Shown here piece by piece: positions 35,501-46,947 of a stretch of 64,000 nt of DNA (the stretch's first letter is position 1; the number at the start of each line of letters is the position of its first letter). The stretch is from Charina bottae (taxonomy: Eukaryota > Chordata > Lepidosauria > Squamata > Charinaidae). The stretch lies in contig JALMGJ010000001.1 of the NCBI GenBank assembly GCA_023362775.1, positions 94,768,501 to 94,832,500 on the forward strand, written 5' to 3'. Under the pieces are notes generated by a model. That model saw nothing but the letters and a program-made list of their open reading frames with translations. It was not told the origin of the DNA and ran no database searches. Position numbers and translations under genes: made by a program.

Positions 35501-37802
35501 GGGGAATTGGGAGGGTAGTAAAAATTTGGAATAATCAGCTTCATGTAATCAAACCATTAATAGCTACTCTGCACTCTGACTGGCATCTATTATCCAGGGG
35601 TATCTTGGCTGAGAAAGATCTTTTCCATCATCTACCACTAAGATCTTTAGAAATGGGAGATATCAGCAATTGAGCCTTCTGCCCACAGAGCTGTTCTTTG
35701 CCATTGAGTACTTTCCACAGAACTACAATTAGTTATTTGAGGAAGAGGCCCACAAGAGCCACACAACTCTAAGATAAACTTACAACAGCAGGCCTCTGAC
35801 CTGTAATAATAATAGGAGAATATACCAACCTCTTTAGAAGCCATCTCCACTCAGGATGTGATCCCTGTCCTGTTATATGCTTGCTTGTTAATTATGTATC
35901 TATTTTCCTCATCAGTTTGAAAGGCTCCTATAGCATGGGCATCTGAGGGGTCAATGAAGGAGGGGGCAAATAATGACACTTACATGATGACATGACACAA
36001 ATGATACCGCAAAATACTTGTATCAGACATTGCGACATCATCAGACCATTTGTGCAATAATGACACACATGTTGCCATTTTAATGTCATTGTTATTTATT
36101 ACAGATGTTGCTGCACCTCAATTGTAGATTATTAAAAATCAGATCTAAAAAGACATGACACAGAAGGAAAAAGTGAAGGCTTGAGAAAAGTAAAACAAAG
36201 ATATATTGGGCACCAGTTCAGAGTGTTCTGAGAGCCCACCTTAGCTCGAAACAGCAGTAGTGAGAGAAGATGGCAGATCCTCTCTTTCTTCTCCTGTGCT
36301 TATTCACAGGCTGTTGGGGTAGGTTTAGGTCAACCTGGCCTAGCTGTTTGAGGCAACATCAAGAGGAGATAGCATTTCTTAACAAATCGGTGCAATTTTG
36401 AAAAAGAGAAGAAAAGAAAAAAAATCTTAACCTAAACAAAGAGGGAAGAACACATTTGGCCATGAACTTCCTCATTGGACCTCTTGTGTCAGCAAAACAT
36501 TGCCCAAGCATTTGGGCTGAGAGAATTTAGGATATGTCATAATTCTGTTCCTTATCGCCATCTCATTTTGGTCCTCCTGTCCGTCTACCTGAGGTGCATT
36601 ACAATACCATTCTGTCAATGTCCCTGATGCTCTGTTGATGAATTTCACTGAGAAAGGTGTATTTCTTGGAATGGGAGAGAGAAAAGGTAGCAACGCTCAA
36701 CTTTCATCCATCCATCAGAGGATCAAGAGCTCCTGGGAGACTGGGAGACATTTAATGGGAAGAGGACAATTGGCCTGTCTGTTTACAGTAGCAAGAAATG
36801 GGCAACTGCAAAGAGTTTGCTTTGTACTTTGCTGCTTCCAGTTGCCCTGGGACTGGAGAGCCACACTCCACCTCCACCCATTGGCCACAGCAAATCTGGC
36901 CCCATCTATCATCCAAAGGAACAACTGCCACACATTTCTATTTAAGCAAGAGCTTCAGGAAGTTAAATCAGCCCAGACTGAACTATGTATAAATGCCACC
37001 TTGCTCCTTACCACTTCATTTTGGCCTTGAACAGTCAATCTGACTCTTCCTCTTTTCCTACCATTTCTCATCCCCCATGCACCTTGTCCTCTTTGACTTT
37101 AAGCCTCAGGGCAGGTCCAGCCCAGTATCTCTTTCTTATGACTTGAGCTATTTTGGCAAATAAAACTGACTGAAAAGCAGGATATAAACGCAGCAAGAAT
37201 AAGTGATGTGTCAGTGTTTGGGGCTTCTCCAGAACGCTACCGTTGCCTGGGAAGCATACTTGTAATGGAGCATGGCATCCTAAATCTGCATGTGATCTGG
37301 GCAATCTCTTATCTCAGGGATGTAGGTGTGTCAGCCAGAATGATGATTTCCCAAGGCTGAAGTTAAAGCATATTGGACTTGCCCTCAATTTCAGAGCTAT
37401 CATATGAATTAAATACAATCTGATAGGGTCAAATCCTAAGGCTTGTGCCAGCAAGTGAAAATGAAAATCTTTTCCTTTCTGTAGCTCCCAGTGGTAGGGT
37501 AATAAAATAGGTCAGCTCCAGTTTCCCCCTGTTCCAGGGTGGGTCATTTAGAATCTCTCCTAATCTGTCCCCTCCAAATCCCTGTTGATGTTGAATGTCT
37601 TTTATCTCCTGTGTCATGGGAATTCTGATTGCAGAGGAACAATAGCACTGAAGGAGTTCCCAAAGATAAAAGGTTTCCTCTGCCCACTTTATTTGGGCTG
37701 AACAATTTATTTGATGCTGCGCAAAGATATCCACAAAATCCTATGACTACTGCCAAGGCCCATAGGATTGTTTAGTTAACTTAGGAAATTTTTATACCTA
37801 GT
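32577..37802. other. No gene seen over 5.2 kb
   Basis: A stretch without recognisable exons or young repeats. Open frames are short, unconserved in appearance and lack domain motifs. Any conserved non-coding elements cannot be recognised from one sequence. Confidence 0.4.
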
Positions 37803-37817
37803 CATTGATTAATTCTG

Positions 37818-37884
37818 TAAGCCGCCCGGAGTCACCGTATGTGAGTTGGGCGGCCATATAAATTTATTTAATAAATAAATAATA
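37818..37884 (+). mobile_element. 67-bp insertion of an L2-type tail with 15-bp target duplication
   Basis: Consists only of TAAGCCGCCCGGAGTCACCG to an (AATAAATAA) end. It is bracketed by perfect repeats CATTGATTAATTCTG (37803-37817 and 37885-37899). Confidence 0.9.
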
Positions 37885-38180
37885 CATTGATTAATTCTGC
37901 ATCAAAATTGCATAGGAAAAAAAGCATATTTTTATGGCATTAAATGATGGGTTATTAGAGCCAGGAAAAATATGATTTGACAGCAGCAGTTTTTAAAAAT
38001 TTATTTATTTGAATTTATTAGCCACCCAACTTCAATGGACTTACAAATACTTGTAAGTAAAATAATATTTTTTTAAGGTTGCTGACTGAATGATGGAACC
38101 TTTTAAATACACAGAATGTTCGATTGGACTCCATCTTGGAACCCTCTGTTTGCTAATGCTGCCTTTCTCCCCTTTTTCAG

Positions 38181-38267
38181 TTGGATTGCACCAGTTCGGC
38201 TCCCATTGGCCCATGGAAGGCATTGACTCAGTGGAAAGCTCTGATGATGAATTCTTCGATGCACGAG
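38181..38267 (+). CDS. PITPNM3: PITPNM3 (Nir1) internal coding exon, upstream one
   Basis: This 87-bp exon has an acceptor with a pyrimidine tract ending CCCCTTTTTCAG and a GT donor at 38268-38269. It encodes about 28 residues ending SVESSDDEFFDAR, the acidic FFAT-type motif by which Nir proteins bind VAP proteins on the endoplasmic reticulum. Both boundaries are phase 1, so the exon is symmetric and skippable without a frame change. An in-frame ATG (38213-38215, context GGCCCATGG) lies in it and could act as an internal start, but the acceptor argues for an internal exon. The part before SVESS (LHQFGSHWPMEGID) differs from what I recall of the mammalian N-terminus. PITPNM3 lacks the N-terminal PITP domain of PITPNM1/2 and carries DDHD and LNS2 regions further on; those exons are not in this window. 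Identity to PITPNM3 rather than PITPNM1/2 rests on this exon joined to the next. Confidence 0.88.
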
Positions 38268-38748
38268 GTTTGTAATCCTCCTCCATTGGTTCAGAGCTGT
38301 CAAGTTTCATATGTATTATCTATATGTAAATTTTATATTTATATAGTGTAGCTTTCTTAAAATTTAAAACACTACAATATTGTTCTCCTTTTAGGATTTT
38401 ATTGAAAACTATTCCTATAGTCTCTTTAGCATCAGCTTTGCAGAAAAATATTTGTGATGTACTTAGAGAATCTCTCCCCGGGAGGTAATTTATGGCTAAT
38501 TTCTTTTTTTAAGAAGGGGAGAGGAAGATGCTCTAGCCACCAGTGACCTGAGATTGGGTAATTGGGGTTTTTCACTTTGGAGAGGATTGTCCATCTGCAT
38601 GTATTTGTATCTAAAATATAAATTAGTTAAGGAATGCTGGACATGTTGCTCCAAGTACAAGCAACACAATGCAGATTTTCTGTCATATTGAGTTCACATT
38701 TCTTGCAATATGTTGGGGTAATCTCCAGTTTTTGCTTGTTGCTCGATA

Positions 38749-40359
38749 TTATTTATTCATTTATTCATTTATTCATTTATTCATTTATTGGATTTATCTC
38801 TGCCCATCTCTACCATGGTAGACTCTGGGCGGTTTACAATCACAATATAAAAAGTTAAAAGCCTATACATTTAAAAACTACTATAAAAATAAAAAATAAA
38901 AATCCAAAAGATGGTATGTTCTTAAAAGGAGGATATTACTAAGCTAACCACCCCCAGGAGGAACTATTATTTCCTTCGTTCCAGGCAAGGCGGCAGAACC
39001 AGGTCTTTAAAGACTTCCTGAAGGCCAGGAGCGAGGGTGCCCGTCTCACCTCAGGGGGTAAGATATTCCACAGGGCGGGTGCTATCGCAGAGAAGGCACG
39101 CCTCCTAGACCCTGCTAGATGGAATTCTTTTAATGATGGGATCCGAAGCATGCCCTCCCTGCATGATCGGGTGGGGCGGGTAGATGTGATCGGGATAAGA
39201 CGGTCCCTCAGATACCCTGGTCCCATGCCATGTAGGGCTTTAAAGGTGATAACCAACACCTTGAATTGGACCCAGAAGCAGACTGGTACCCAATGCAGCT
39301 CACGGAGTAGCGGTGTTACATGTGCTGATCTTATAGCACCCAGAACTACCCATGCAGCCGCATTCTGGACCAGCTGAAGCTTTCGGATACTCTTCAAGGG
39401 TAGCTCCATGTAGAGCGCGTTGCAGTAATCTATATGGGAGATGACAAGGGCATGAGTGACTGTTCGGAGGGCCCCCTGACCCAGGAAGGGGCGCAACTGG
39501 CGCACAACCCAAAGCTGTGCAAAGGCCCTCCTGGCCACGACTGCCACCTGCTCCTCGAGCAGGAGTCGTGAGTCCAGGAGGACCCCCAAGTTTCGCACTG
39601 AGTCTGAACGGGGCAGTGCCACCCCATCCAGAGTTAAAGATGACAACTTCCTGGGAATCGAGAGGCCATCAATCCACAGCCACTCTGTCTTACCAGGGTT
39701 CAGCTGAAGCCTGTTGTGCCCCATCCAGGCCCCTACAGCCTCCAGACACTGAGAAAGGTGTCGACTGCAACACTTACTTCACCCGGGACGGAGATGTACA
39801 ACTAGGTATCATCAGCGTACTGGTGATACCTCATCCCGTGGTGACGGATGATCTTGCCCAGCGGCTGCATGTAGATGTTAAATAGGAGAGGAGAGAGAAC
39901 CGAACTCTGCGGCACCCCACACAAGAGGGGTCGAGGGCCAGATCTCTCCTCTCCTATTACCACCGATTGGGAACGGTCCTGGAGGAAGGAGGCGAACCAG
40001 CATAAAACAACGCCGCCCACCCCCAACTCCCTGAGCCTCCCCAAAAGGATACCATGGTCGACGGTATCAAAAGCCGCTGAGAGATCCAAGAGAGCGAGAA
40101 TGGATGCACTCCCTCCATCTCGCTCCCGCCAGAGATCATCCATAAGCGTGACCAATGCAGTCTCTGTCCCATATCCCAGCCTGAAACCTGACTGAAAGGG
40201 GTCTAGATAATCCGTTTCATCCAGAATCCTCTGAAGTTGCAGCGCCACCACCTTCTCAACCACCTTTCCCAAAAAGGGAAGGTGGGAGACAGGACGAAAG
40301 TTGTTTAAAATAGTAGGGTCCAGGGAAGGCTTCTTGATATGGCTTCTCCCCTTGATCAA
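38749..40359 (-). mobile_element. L2-type LINE, 5'-truncated
   Basis: Reverse-strand element with an (ATTC/ATTT)n tail at 38749-38793 and the L2-type tail sequence. Homology to the copy at 8.4-10.0 kb continues up to about 40359. It lies in the PITPNM3 intron, antisense to the gene. Confidence 0.88.
38939..40359 (-). pseudogene. L2-type ORF2 RT and C-terminal region
   Basis: The first block (40359-39802) has FRPVSHLPFLGKVVEKVVAL, FQSGFRLGYGTETALVTLMD, LLDLSAAFDTVDHGILL and YHQYADDT followed by TAG. The second (39724-38939) has RLQLNPGKTEWLWIDGL, VRNLGVLLDSRLLLEEQV and ends SSSWGWLA. The TAG after YADDT, the frame change just downstream and the duplicated AGAAGCC near 40340 are shared with 7583-9810. 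Confidence 0.82.
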
Positions 40360-41024
40360 TTTGCTCAGGGACTAACTGAGAATTTAATTTGATGTTGTGC
40401 CAGAACTAGGCTGTGGACTCTCAGAGTGGATGGCTCACGTACTATAGTTTAGGTTAGCTAAAAATAAAGTGAGGAGAAAATTACAATCCATCCTTCTCTG
40501 CAATTTTGTTTTTGTTGAACCGAGAGAAACAAAAATGCCCTTTTCAAAGCAGGCATAAGCTCTTAGATCAAAGCCCTGCTCTGGAACTTCTCAACTAGCT
40601 CAAAAAATATGCCACTGTGTTGGGAATAGAGGGCTTTTTTTTTGGACATTTAACAAATTGTTTTGCCTTGATTTTCAGCCAGGTATCTGTCTTATACATA
40701 AAAGGTCCTTCTGCATAAAACCACAAGATTTTGGAAGGCATTGGGATGACAGACAATGCTGGCTTATATCATTTATCAAAAGTTCTGTGCATATTTGTTT
40801 AAATGAACTTTACTGCTGCTTGCATTAATTTAAGTGGGATTTCTGTGGTGGAATTGATCACGGATGATCATCAGTGTATGAATGGAGGTAGCATATTGGT
40901 TTGGTTGGACTATGAACGGTCTTAGTTCTACTTCTGGTGAAGGCATGGCATGAGACAAAAAAGTTTGTACCTTGAGAAGGTAATTTTTTAAAAATTTGCC
41001 TCAAGATTTTAGAAATTGCCACAG

Positions 41025-42558
41025 TTGGCTTCTGGTGGGGAATGGCGGACTGAGCGGCTGTGCCCGCGGGCTTAGCGGGCGGAGCTGACAACACAGTAAC
41101 TTTTTTCGGGCTCAGGCAGGTTCTCCTGAAGCCCAGAAATGTTTTTTGGATAAAGGAGAACACCTAGAATCACCCCATCTGTCCTCTGGAAGGCTGCTTG
41201 CAGCCAGAAGATCGCAAACAGCGTTTCGCTTTCGACTGGTAAGAGCTAGCTGGGAGGCGGGGATGTCATCACTTTCCAAGCCACGCTGTAGCCTTAAAGG
41301 GACACTAAGACCGGCCACCGCTTTCTAGATCACCAAATTTGTATTTTTTTTAAAGCATATGTACCCCAAGAGAGGCTTTCTATAGCAAGAAGAAGCTGGT
41401 TCTCTTGGTGCTTATCATTATTTTTGGGATTACTTCTTAAAAAAAAAATTTTTTTTTAAGTTTTGGATTTTGTTCTCCTTCCAAATATAAAGAAGGATTG
41501 AGAGTAAACAATTGTCTTCCTGTTATTATTTTTGTATTAAAATTGAAGATATTAGCATTTTCCTACACGTTGAATTGGCTGATTTGAACCTTCAGCTTTC
41601 TGTCTCCACTTTCCCTTGGGAACTGTCTGCTTATCTCACTTTCGCTTGCATAAATACATTTCGGAACTTTTTCATATCCTCGACTTTCGCTGGTTAAGCT
41701 CCTAGGGAGTGCCATAATCTACTGCATGAGACATGGAGGATTTTAAACAGATTTTTTCTGACTTCCACCAAGATTTTAAACAGATTTCTTCTGACTTTTA
41801 CCAAGCTTTTATGCAAGATATTCAGGACATCGTGGAAAATATGAGATTTAAAATGTGCCATCAGGTTGGTCATGTGGTGGATGAAATTGAGGAATTCAAC
41901 AGCGATAGAAATGTTTCTTCTAAGAGATTGGGATTTTTATTGAGATGCTGGATGAAGATCGGATAGTGGACTTGAAGAAATTTAAGGGAGAGAGAGATCT
42001 GCAAGCCACAAGTGAAATTGACTTTCTGGTGGAATGCCATGAAAAGAAGTTGGAATTTTTGAGGAGGGCAGTCAGGCTGTTTGATTCTTTTAAGAGAAAA
42101 GCTCTGTGTACATTGTGGGGATATGTAACTGCTTTGGTTTATTTTGAAGTGGGATAAGGGTTGAAGAATGTTCATCTGGTTTGCTTTAAGGATTTGATTG
42201 ATGCTATTTGCCTTTAAAGATTTGGATTAAGATTATTAAAGTTAAAAAAAATGTGTTTATTTGGATGGTTTTAAGGATTTGATTTAAAGTTAACTGTTTT
42301 GAGTTGTCTCTGTGTTTTGGGTTTATTAAGATTAAGATTATTAAAACTGTTGTATTATCAAGTATAACAGCAGACAATCTATGTGCTTTTTAATTTGATT
42401 CTTATTTTAGTAGACAGAAATGTATAGAATAGTAGTAGGAAGGGAATAATTAAATATGTGTTATATTTTGGAGGGGAGAAAGATGTTTAGGAGGTTTATA
42501 TGAATTTTTTTTATTTTAATATAAGGGGGAGGAGTAACTGTACTTAGTGATTTTTATT
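41025..42558 (+). mobile_element. Dispersed repeat, possibly L1 leader plus ORF1-like frame
   Basis: Starts TTGGCTTCTGGTGGGGAATG. A leader of about 450 bp (41025-41480) matches the inverse copy at 44329-44900. An open frame (41733-41966, continued at 41945-42157 in another frame) reads MEDFKQIFSDFHQDFKQISS with tandem DFxQxFxQ units and then a helical charged region. I do not recognise a domain. Assignment to an L1 5' end is a guess from repeat style. The RTE-like fragment at 42572 is inserted in it, and it continues after 42850. Confidence 0.45.
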
Positions 42559-42571
42559 ATGTGCCAAAGTG

Positions 42572-42837
42572 AGCGTTTCAATTGGAGAGGTCAGCCTTTA
42601 TTAAAGGCGCTACGGACTTTGAAGAAGCACGAGTACAGGGCGAAAGGGAGAAACGAGCTAAGAGGAAGGCACGTCAAGCAAACCCTCATCTTGACCGTCT
42701 TCCACCTGGAAACCTATGCCCTCACTGTGGGAGGTTGTGCGGATCCAGAACTGGCCTTTAGAGCCACTTATGGATCCACTGTTAAGATTTTACCCCTGGA
42801 AGACAATCTTACTCGGCTATGAGTGATCGCCAAGAAG
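42572..42837 (+). mobile_element. RTE-like LINE 3' fragment with 13-bp target duplication
   Basis: A 266-bp piece starting in AGCGTTTCAATTGGAGAGGT and ending GAGTGATCGCCAAGAAG, matching the last part of ORF2 and 3' UTR of the copy at 3319. It is bracketed by ATGTGCCAAAGTG at 42559-42571 and 42838-42850. Confidence 0.92.
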
Positions 42838-43139
42838 ATGTGCCAAAGTGGAATGATTTATAGAAATAATATGGTTTTGGTTTAATATAGAGTAAGAGTT
42901 GATTATGGAAATTTTTGTATATTGCTGTTAAAAGTTGGAAGTAAATTCTGTATATTTATAAAATCCTAAAATTAGGAAAGCTGAAAGAAATTATGCCTTC
43001 TCCTGGAGATATTAAACGTCTGGTCTGACAGTAAAAAGCAAATAATTAATCCTCAGAATGAACGGAACTTCTATTAGTAAGCACAATTATAAGGGTATGA
43101 TGCAAATTGCTGTAGAAAAAAGAAAAATCTAAAAGAACA

Positions 43140-44314
43140 AATGGTCTGGAATCTCAGGTTCCTCCAGGTCAGGCAGGCAAGTTTGTTCTAGAAAAAGGGT
43201 AGTGTTATATTGTCCCTCCAATATTGTGGAGGGCAAAACATTAAAATGGGCCAGACAAAGAGTTCTTCAGTGCATTAGCAAGTAACATTGAATATGTAAT
43301 TTGCTGAAGGGTTTCCTTTTTATATCAGGCCACTATGGGTTACCTAAGGGGCCCTGATCTACCTGGAGTGTTACATCAAACACCGGCTGCTGGATTGCAG
43401 CTCTAGCTCTTAATAGCCACATGGCTAAGACAGCTTGACATAAGAAGTCACATTGATAAAGATCATTCTGAATTCTACTTTTCCAGAAAGAAGAAAAAAG
43501 ATCTAGAAAGATCATGGCAGCCAGAGAATTGCTGGAAAAGTGAAGCTTCTCCCAGAAATAGAGCCAGCGCATGAGGTCCCTAGATTCCATTAGGAATGTC
43601 TCAGATTCTAAGCGGAGTGCTGCATTTAACATGCAGCAAGGTACTCGGAATAGCACTCTTAGGAATCTGGATGATATCCATGGGCTTTAAATTTTTATAT
43701 ATACGTACAACATATCTGAGAACCATAGAGCATCTTGGAGAGGGATCTGCCTTTAAAGAGTTTTATGGCGGCAGGTGTTTTCCTGGCCCCTTTAGCACGA
43801 AAGAAGCCTGGTATGGCCTTAGCATTGTTGTTGGCTTTCTTATAAATAGATTTAATTTGTTCATGCTGGATTCCAGAAGGTTAGAATAGTGTGCCAAGAT
43901 ATTTGAAGGATGAAACCAGATCTATATTATTATCTGCCAACAATATTTGCAGCATTTAAGTCCCTTTGAGAGAACCATGATTTTGGTTTTAGGATAGTTT
44001 ATTGTGAGCTTCTCATCTCTACAATAGTCCACTAGAGCCCACAGACTTCTTCTAAGGCCAGCCTGAGTTAATGAGATAACATATCTATTGTTAAATGTAG
44101 AGGATCTAGAATTAATCAGAGTGATTAAGGTGGTAAAATAAAAGTCTAATTGGACCATGCCATTTACCTGCAGGAAATCAGGAAATAAATAGGTTCTAGA
44201 GCAGATAAATGAAAGAAAACATAAACAGCCCATAGAAGATCCTTGGGCACAGTTTGCAGCTACAAGTCTGCATGGCTCCAAAGTAAGTTCCAAGTCACAA
44301 CATTGAGCAAGCAA
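43140..44314 (-). mobile_element. Degenerate LINE, RT C-terminal half, clade not assigned
   Basis: The reverse strand has QAGLRRSLWALVDYCRDEKL, then TINYPKTKIMVLSKG (44110-43960), the RT palm/thumb junction. It continues with SSFKYLGTLF and the conserved LYGSQ (about 43900-43700), then FRVPCCMLNAALRLESETF and LQVDQGPLGNP (43656-43333). Several stops are present. The pattern fits a squamate LINE family distinct from L2, BovB and L1, possibly R4- or CR1-like. Confidence 0.6.
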
Positions 44315-44328
44315 TTAATTGTGGCAAT

Positions 44329-44900
44329 TTCTTTTTTTAAAAATAAATTTTATTAAATTTCAAGAGAAGAGTAAAAGCTACAAAAAAATATCTACAAAGA
44401 TTGAAAAAAGAACTAAAAAGGTGCGAAAACACAAGATAATTTTTTTTCAAAAAAAACGAAATCCAAAACTTAAAAGATTTTTTTTAAAAAAAATAATCCC
44501 AAAAATAATGTTAAGCACCAAGAGAACCAGCTTCTCCTCGCTGTAGAAAGCCTCTCTTGGGGTACATATACTTAAAAAAAATACAAATTGGTGATTTAGA
44601 AATGGGATGGCTGGTCTTAGTGTCCCTTTAAGGCTACAGCGCGGCTTGGAAGGTGATGAAATCCCCGCCTCCCAGCTGGCTCTTACCAGTCGAACATGAA
44701 ACGCTGTTTGCGATCTTCTGGCTGCAAGCAGCCATCTGGAGGACAGATGAGGTGATTCCAGGTGTTTTCCTTTATCTGGAAAACATTTCTGGGCTTCAGG
44801 AGAACCTGCCTGAGCCCGAAAAAAGTTACTGCGTTGTCAGCTCCGCCCGCTGAACCAGCGGGCACAGCCATGCAGTCTGCCATTCCCACCCGGAAGCCAA
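44329..44900 (-). mobile_element. Inverse copy of the leader repeat at 41025
   Basis: The reverse strand runs TTGGCTTCCGGGTGGGAATG, then the CAGAAGATCGCAAACAGCGT and AGCCTTAAAGGGACACTAAG blocks shared with 41025-41480. It ends in an A-rich tail (AATAAAATTTATTTTTAAAA). It is short and complete-looking, so it may be a non-autonomous element. Confidence 0.6.
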
Positions 44901-45687
44901 TAAGAATATATTTATGGATATATAGATTTTTTAATATTCTGTTACTTGTATTTATAATGTTTTGTTTGAAACTTTTTATTTATTTCTGCCAATCATCTAG
45001 AAAATGGAAATATATCTAAATCTGAGCCCTGTCATCCTTTTCCAAAAATTGAATAAAATGTTGGTCAGTGGCTGTATTAAAGATACTACTACTAATTTGA
45101 GCACTGTTATAAATTCATTAAAAATCCTCATTGTGCATGGATTAATGCAATGGGTTTTATATATTGTCATGCACAAAAGACGTTTTGGCTCCTTTGTTAA
45201 TTAATTAATAAACTTCTTAAGAATGGTATTACTTTTGATTTCTCATGATTAATGACAACCTCATTTTCCCTGGGGAAAAGGACAAGGGGCCTAAGACATC
45301 TCAGACCTACTAAAGATACAGAGGATGAAATTGAAACTGAACCAAAACAAGCTTGTTGGCCACCAAAGGATAGGGGGCGCTGAAATTCTGCTCTGGACAA
45401 AGATTGTACCTTTGGATTTATATAGTAATTGGAAAGAATGGGAGGCAAAATATAACCTGTTTCATCCTTTTCTGAACTGGTTATTTTGGGGATACATAAG
45501 GCATATCCTTGAGAGACACAATGGACCTATATGTTGCTGTGCTCATGAAGTTTCATGATTAACGTTAAAAGATACTGATCAATGAAGAAGGTATTCATTT
45601 TCTCCCATAGCTTATTCCTGGGACTCAGGCTGATTCTTTATTCCTGGGACTCCGGCTGATTCTTTATTCTTGGGAATCAAGTTGATT
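44901..45687. other. No gene seen
   Basis: No supported gene. An open frame at 45325-45558 has no recognised domain. Confidence 0.35.
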
Positions 45688-45695
45688 CCTTAACC

Positions 45696-45927
45696 CAGGG
45701 GTCCCCAACCTGTTAGGAAATGGGCTGCAGGGCTCCCGCCCGCAAACCCCACCCCCTTCCGTGCGATTGGCTCCTGCCTGCAAACCCCGCCCCCGGTGCG
45801 TGCAAGTGGCTCCTGCCCGCAAACCCCGCCCCCAGTCCGCAGAAACCCCAGAAACCCCGCCCCCCGGTCCGCAGAAAAATCGTCTTTTGAAACCGGTCCT
45901 TGCCGCCAAAAAGGTTGGGGACCCCTG
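45696..45927. mobile_element. hAT-type MITE with GC-rich tandem module
   Basis: A 232-bp element with ends CAGGGGTCCCCAACCT and AGGTTGGGGACCCCTG. Perfect 8-bp duplications CCTTAACC lie at 45688-45695 and 45928-45935. The interior has three copies of a 38-40-bp unit GGCTCCCGCCCGCAAACCCC with GC boxes and ATTGG. Confidence 0.93.
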
Positions 45928-46400
45928 CCTTAACCTAAAGCCTAAAGCCTAAAGCCTGGAAGACACTATCAGACAGTTTCTGAGTTACTTCTCTTTACCA
46001 TATTATGCCGTGAGCAAGAAATTGAACATTGGGCAAAGCTGTGCAAGCTTATGCTTTTCTCTAGGAGGCAGAATGGTTCTCTTTGAAGAAGAGGAGGACC
46101 ACATTGGAGTAGGCATCTATTGGTGCCAATCTAATGGTATGACTGGATGAAGGACTGAATTGGAAGTAGGAGGAAACAGACCTGACTGTTCAGAGTCCAG
46201 CTGTTTCTATGGCACTTGGAGCAAATCAAATCTGCAGAGGCTCTGGAAGAAGAGAAATTCCAGTATAAGGGTCAGCCACAAGGCCAAAGACCTCATGTCT
46301 CCTCCATAACTAACAAAAACAAAAGCCTAAAAGGAACCTTTGTGAACAACTTCTTTGGTGATGTGATTTGGCCATAGCCATTTTGACTAACCCATACACC

Positions 46401-46588
46401 CAGGGCTGGCTTTAGGCTAAGGCCAACTAGGCACTGCCCTAGGGTGACAAAGCTTAGAGGGCAGCAACCTTGCCCCCTCCTTCCAAAAACAAAGGCTATT
46501 CTAAAAATGTAAATCTTCGCATCAGTGGGAGGTGGTGCCATGAGTCAATGTGGCCTAGGGGCGCCTTATAACACTTGAGCTGGCCTTG
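46401..46588. mobile_element. Small hAT-type element
   Basis: Ends CAGGGCTGGCTTTAGG and a diverged complement TTGAGCTGGCCTTG. The flanking 8-mers CATACACC and CGTACCCC match at six positions. Confidence 0.6.
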
Positions 46589-46719
46589 CGTACCCCAGTG
46601 GTCATCTGGTCGCCAGGCAAGGGGCGGAGGAATACAGCGGCGTCTTCATCTTGGCCATGCCGTGCAGTGGGGGGAGATAGGTGGGTGTCCTGCCTGAGCC
46701 GCCCTCTGGGGTGGCGGCA

Positions 46720-46947
46720 ATGGAGGAGGAAAACCCTGCGGGGTCCCCCCTCCAAGGCTGCGCCCGCCACTGCCTGTGCACAATAAAGCTGGTGCTGCTG
46801 CTGGCTATGCTGGAGTTTGCCTTGCAAAGCCCGCTCTGCACACAGTTCCTCTGGGACCACCTCAGCGTGGGCACCAGCACTGGCAATGGCCCTGGGGGTG
46901 GAGGAACTGCTGGCAGCTGTCTCAACAACACCGGTTCTGAAAAGCAG
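46720..46947 (+). pseudogene. SLC46A1-like N-terminal coding fragment
   Basis: An open frame of 76 codons starts at an ATG in good context (GGCAATGG). It has a hydrophobic stretch LVLLLAMLEFALQ followed by SPLCTQFLWDHLS and a Gly-rich loop ending CLNNTGSEK. The pattern LQxPLxTQYLWxRL followed by a glycosylated loop with a single Cys is the N-terminal TM1/loop of the SLC46 folate/heme transporter family, closest to SLC46A1 (PCFT). After SEKQ the frame loses all resemblance and no GT donor sits at the edge, so this is probably a stranded first-exon copy. It lies inside a PITPNM3 intron on the same strand. A direct repeat of about 40 bp (46632-46672 and 47350-47390) flanks it. An alternative is chance similarity in a GC-rich repeat. 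Confidence 0.45.

Noticed and set aside
36635..37030. 131-codon open frame on the + strand
   Set aside because: No recognisable domain, no splice context and ordinary composition; its length is compatible with chance.
38749..40359. Target duplication for the L2-type copy
   Set aside because: Only a short TTGCTC occurs on both sides and it is not adjacent to the ends, so no duplication is claimed.
45664..45952. Frames with PACKPRP repeats near 45.7-45.9 kb
   Set aside because: They come from the tandem GC module inside a MITE with clear ends and target duplication.
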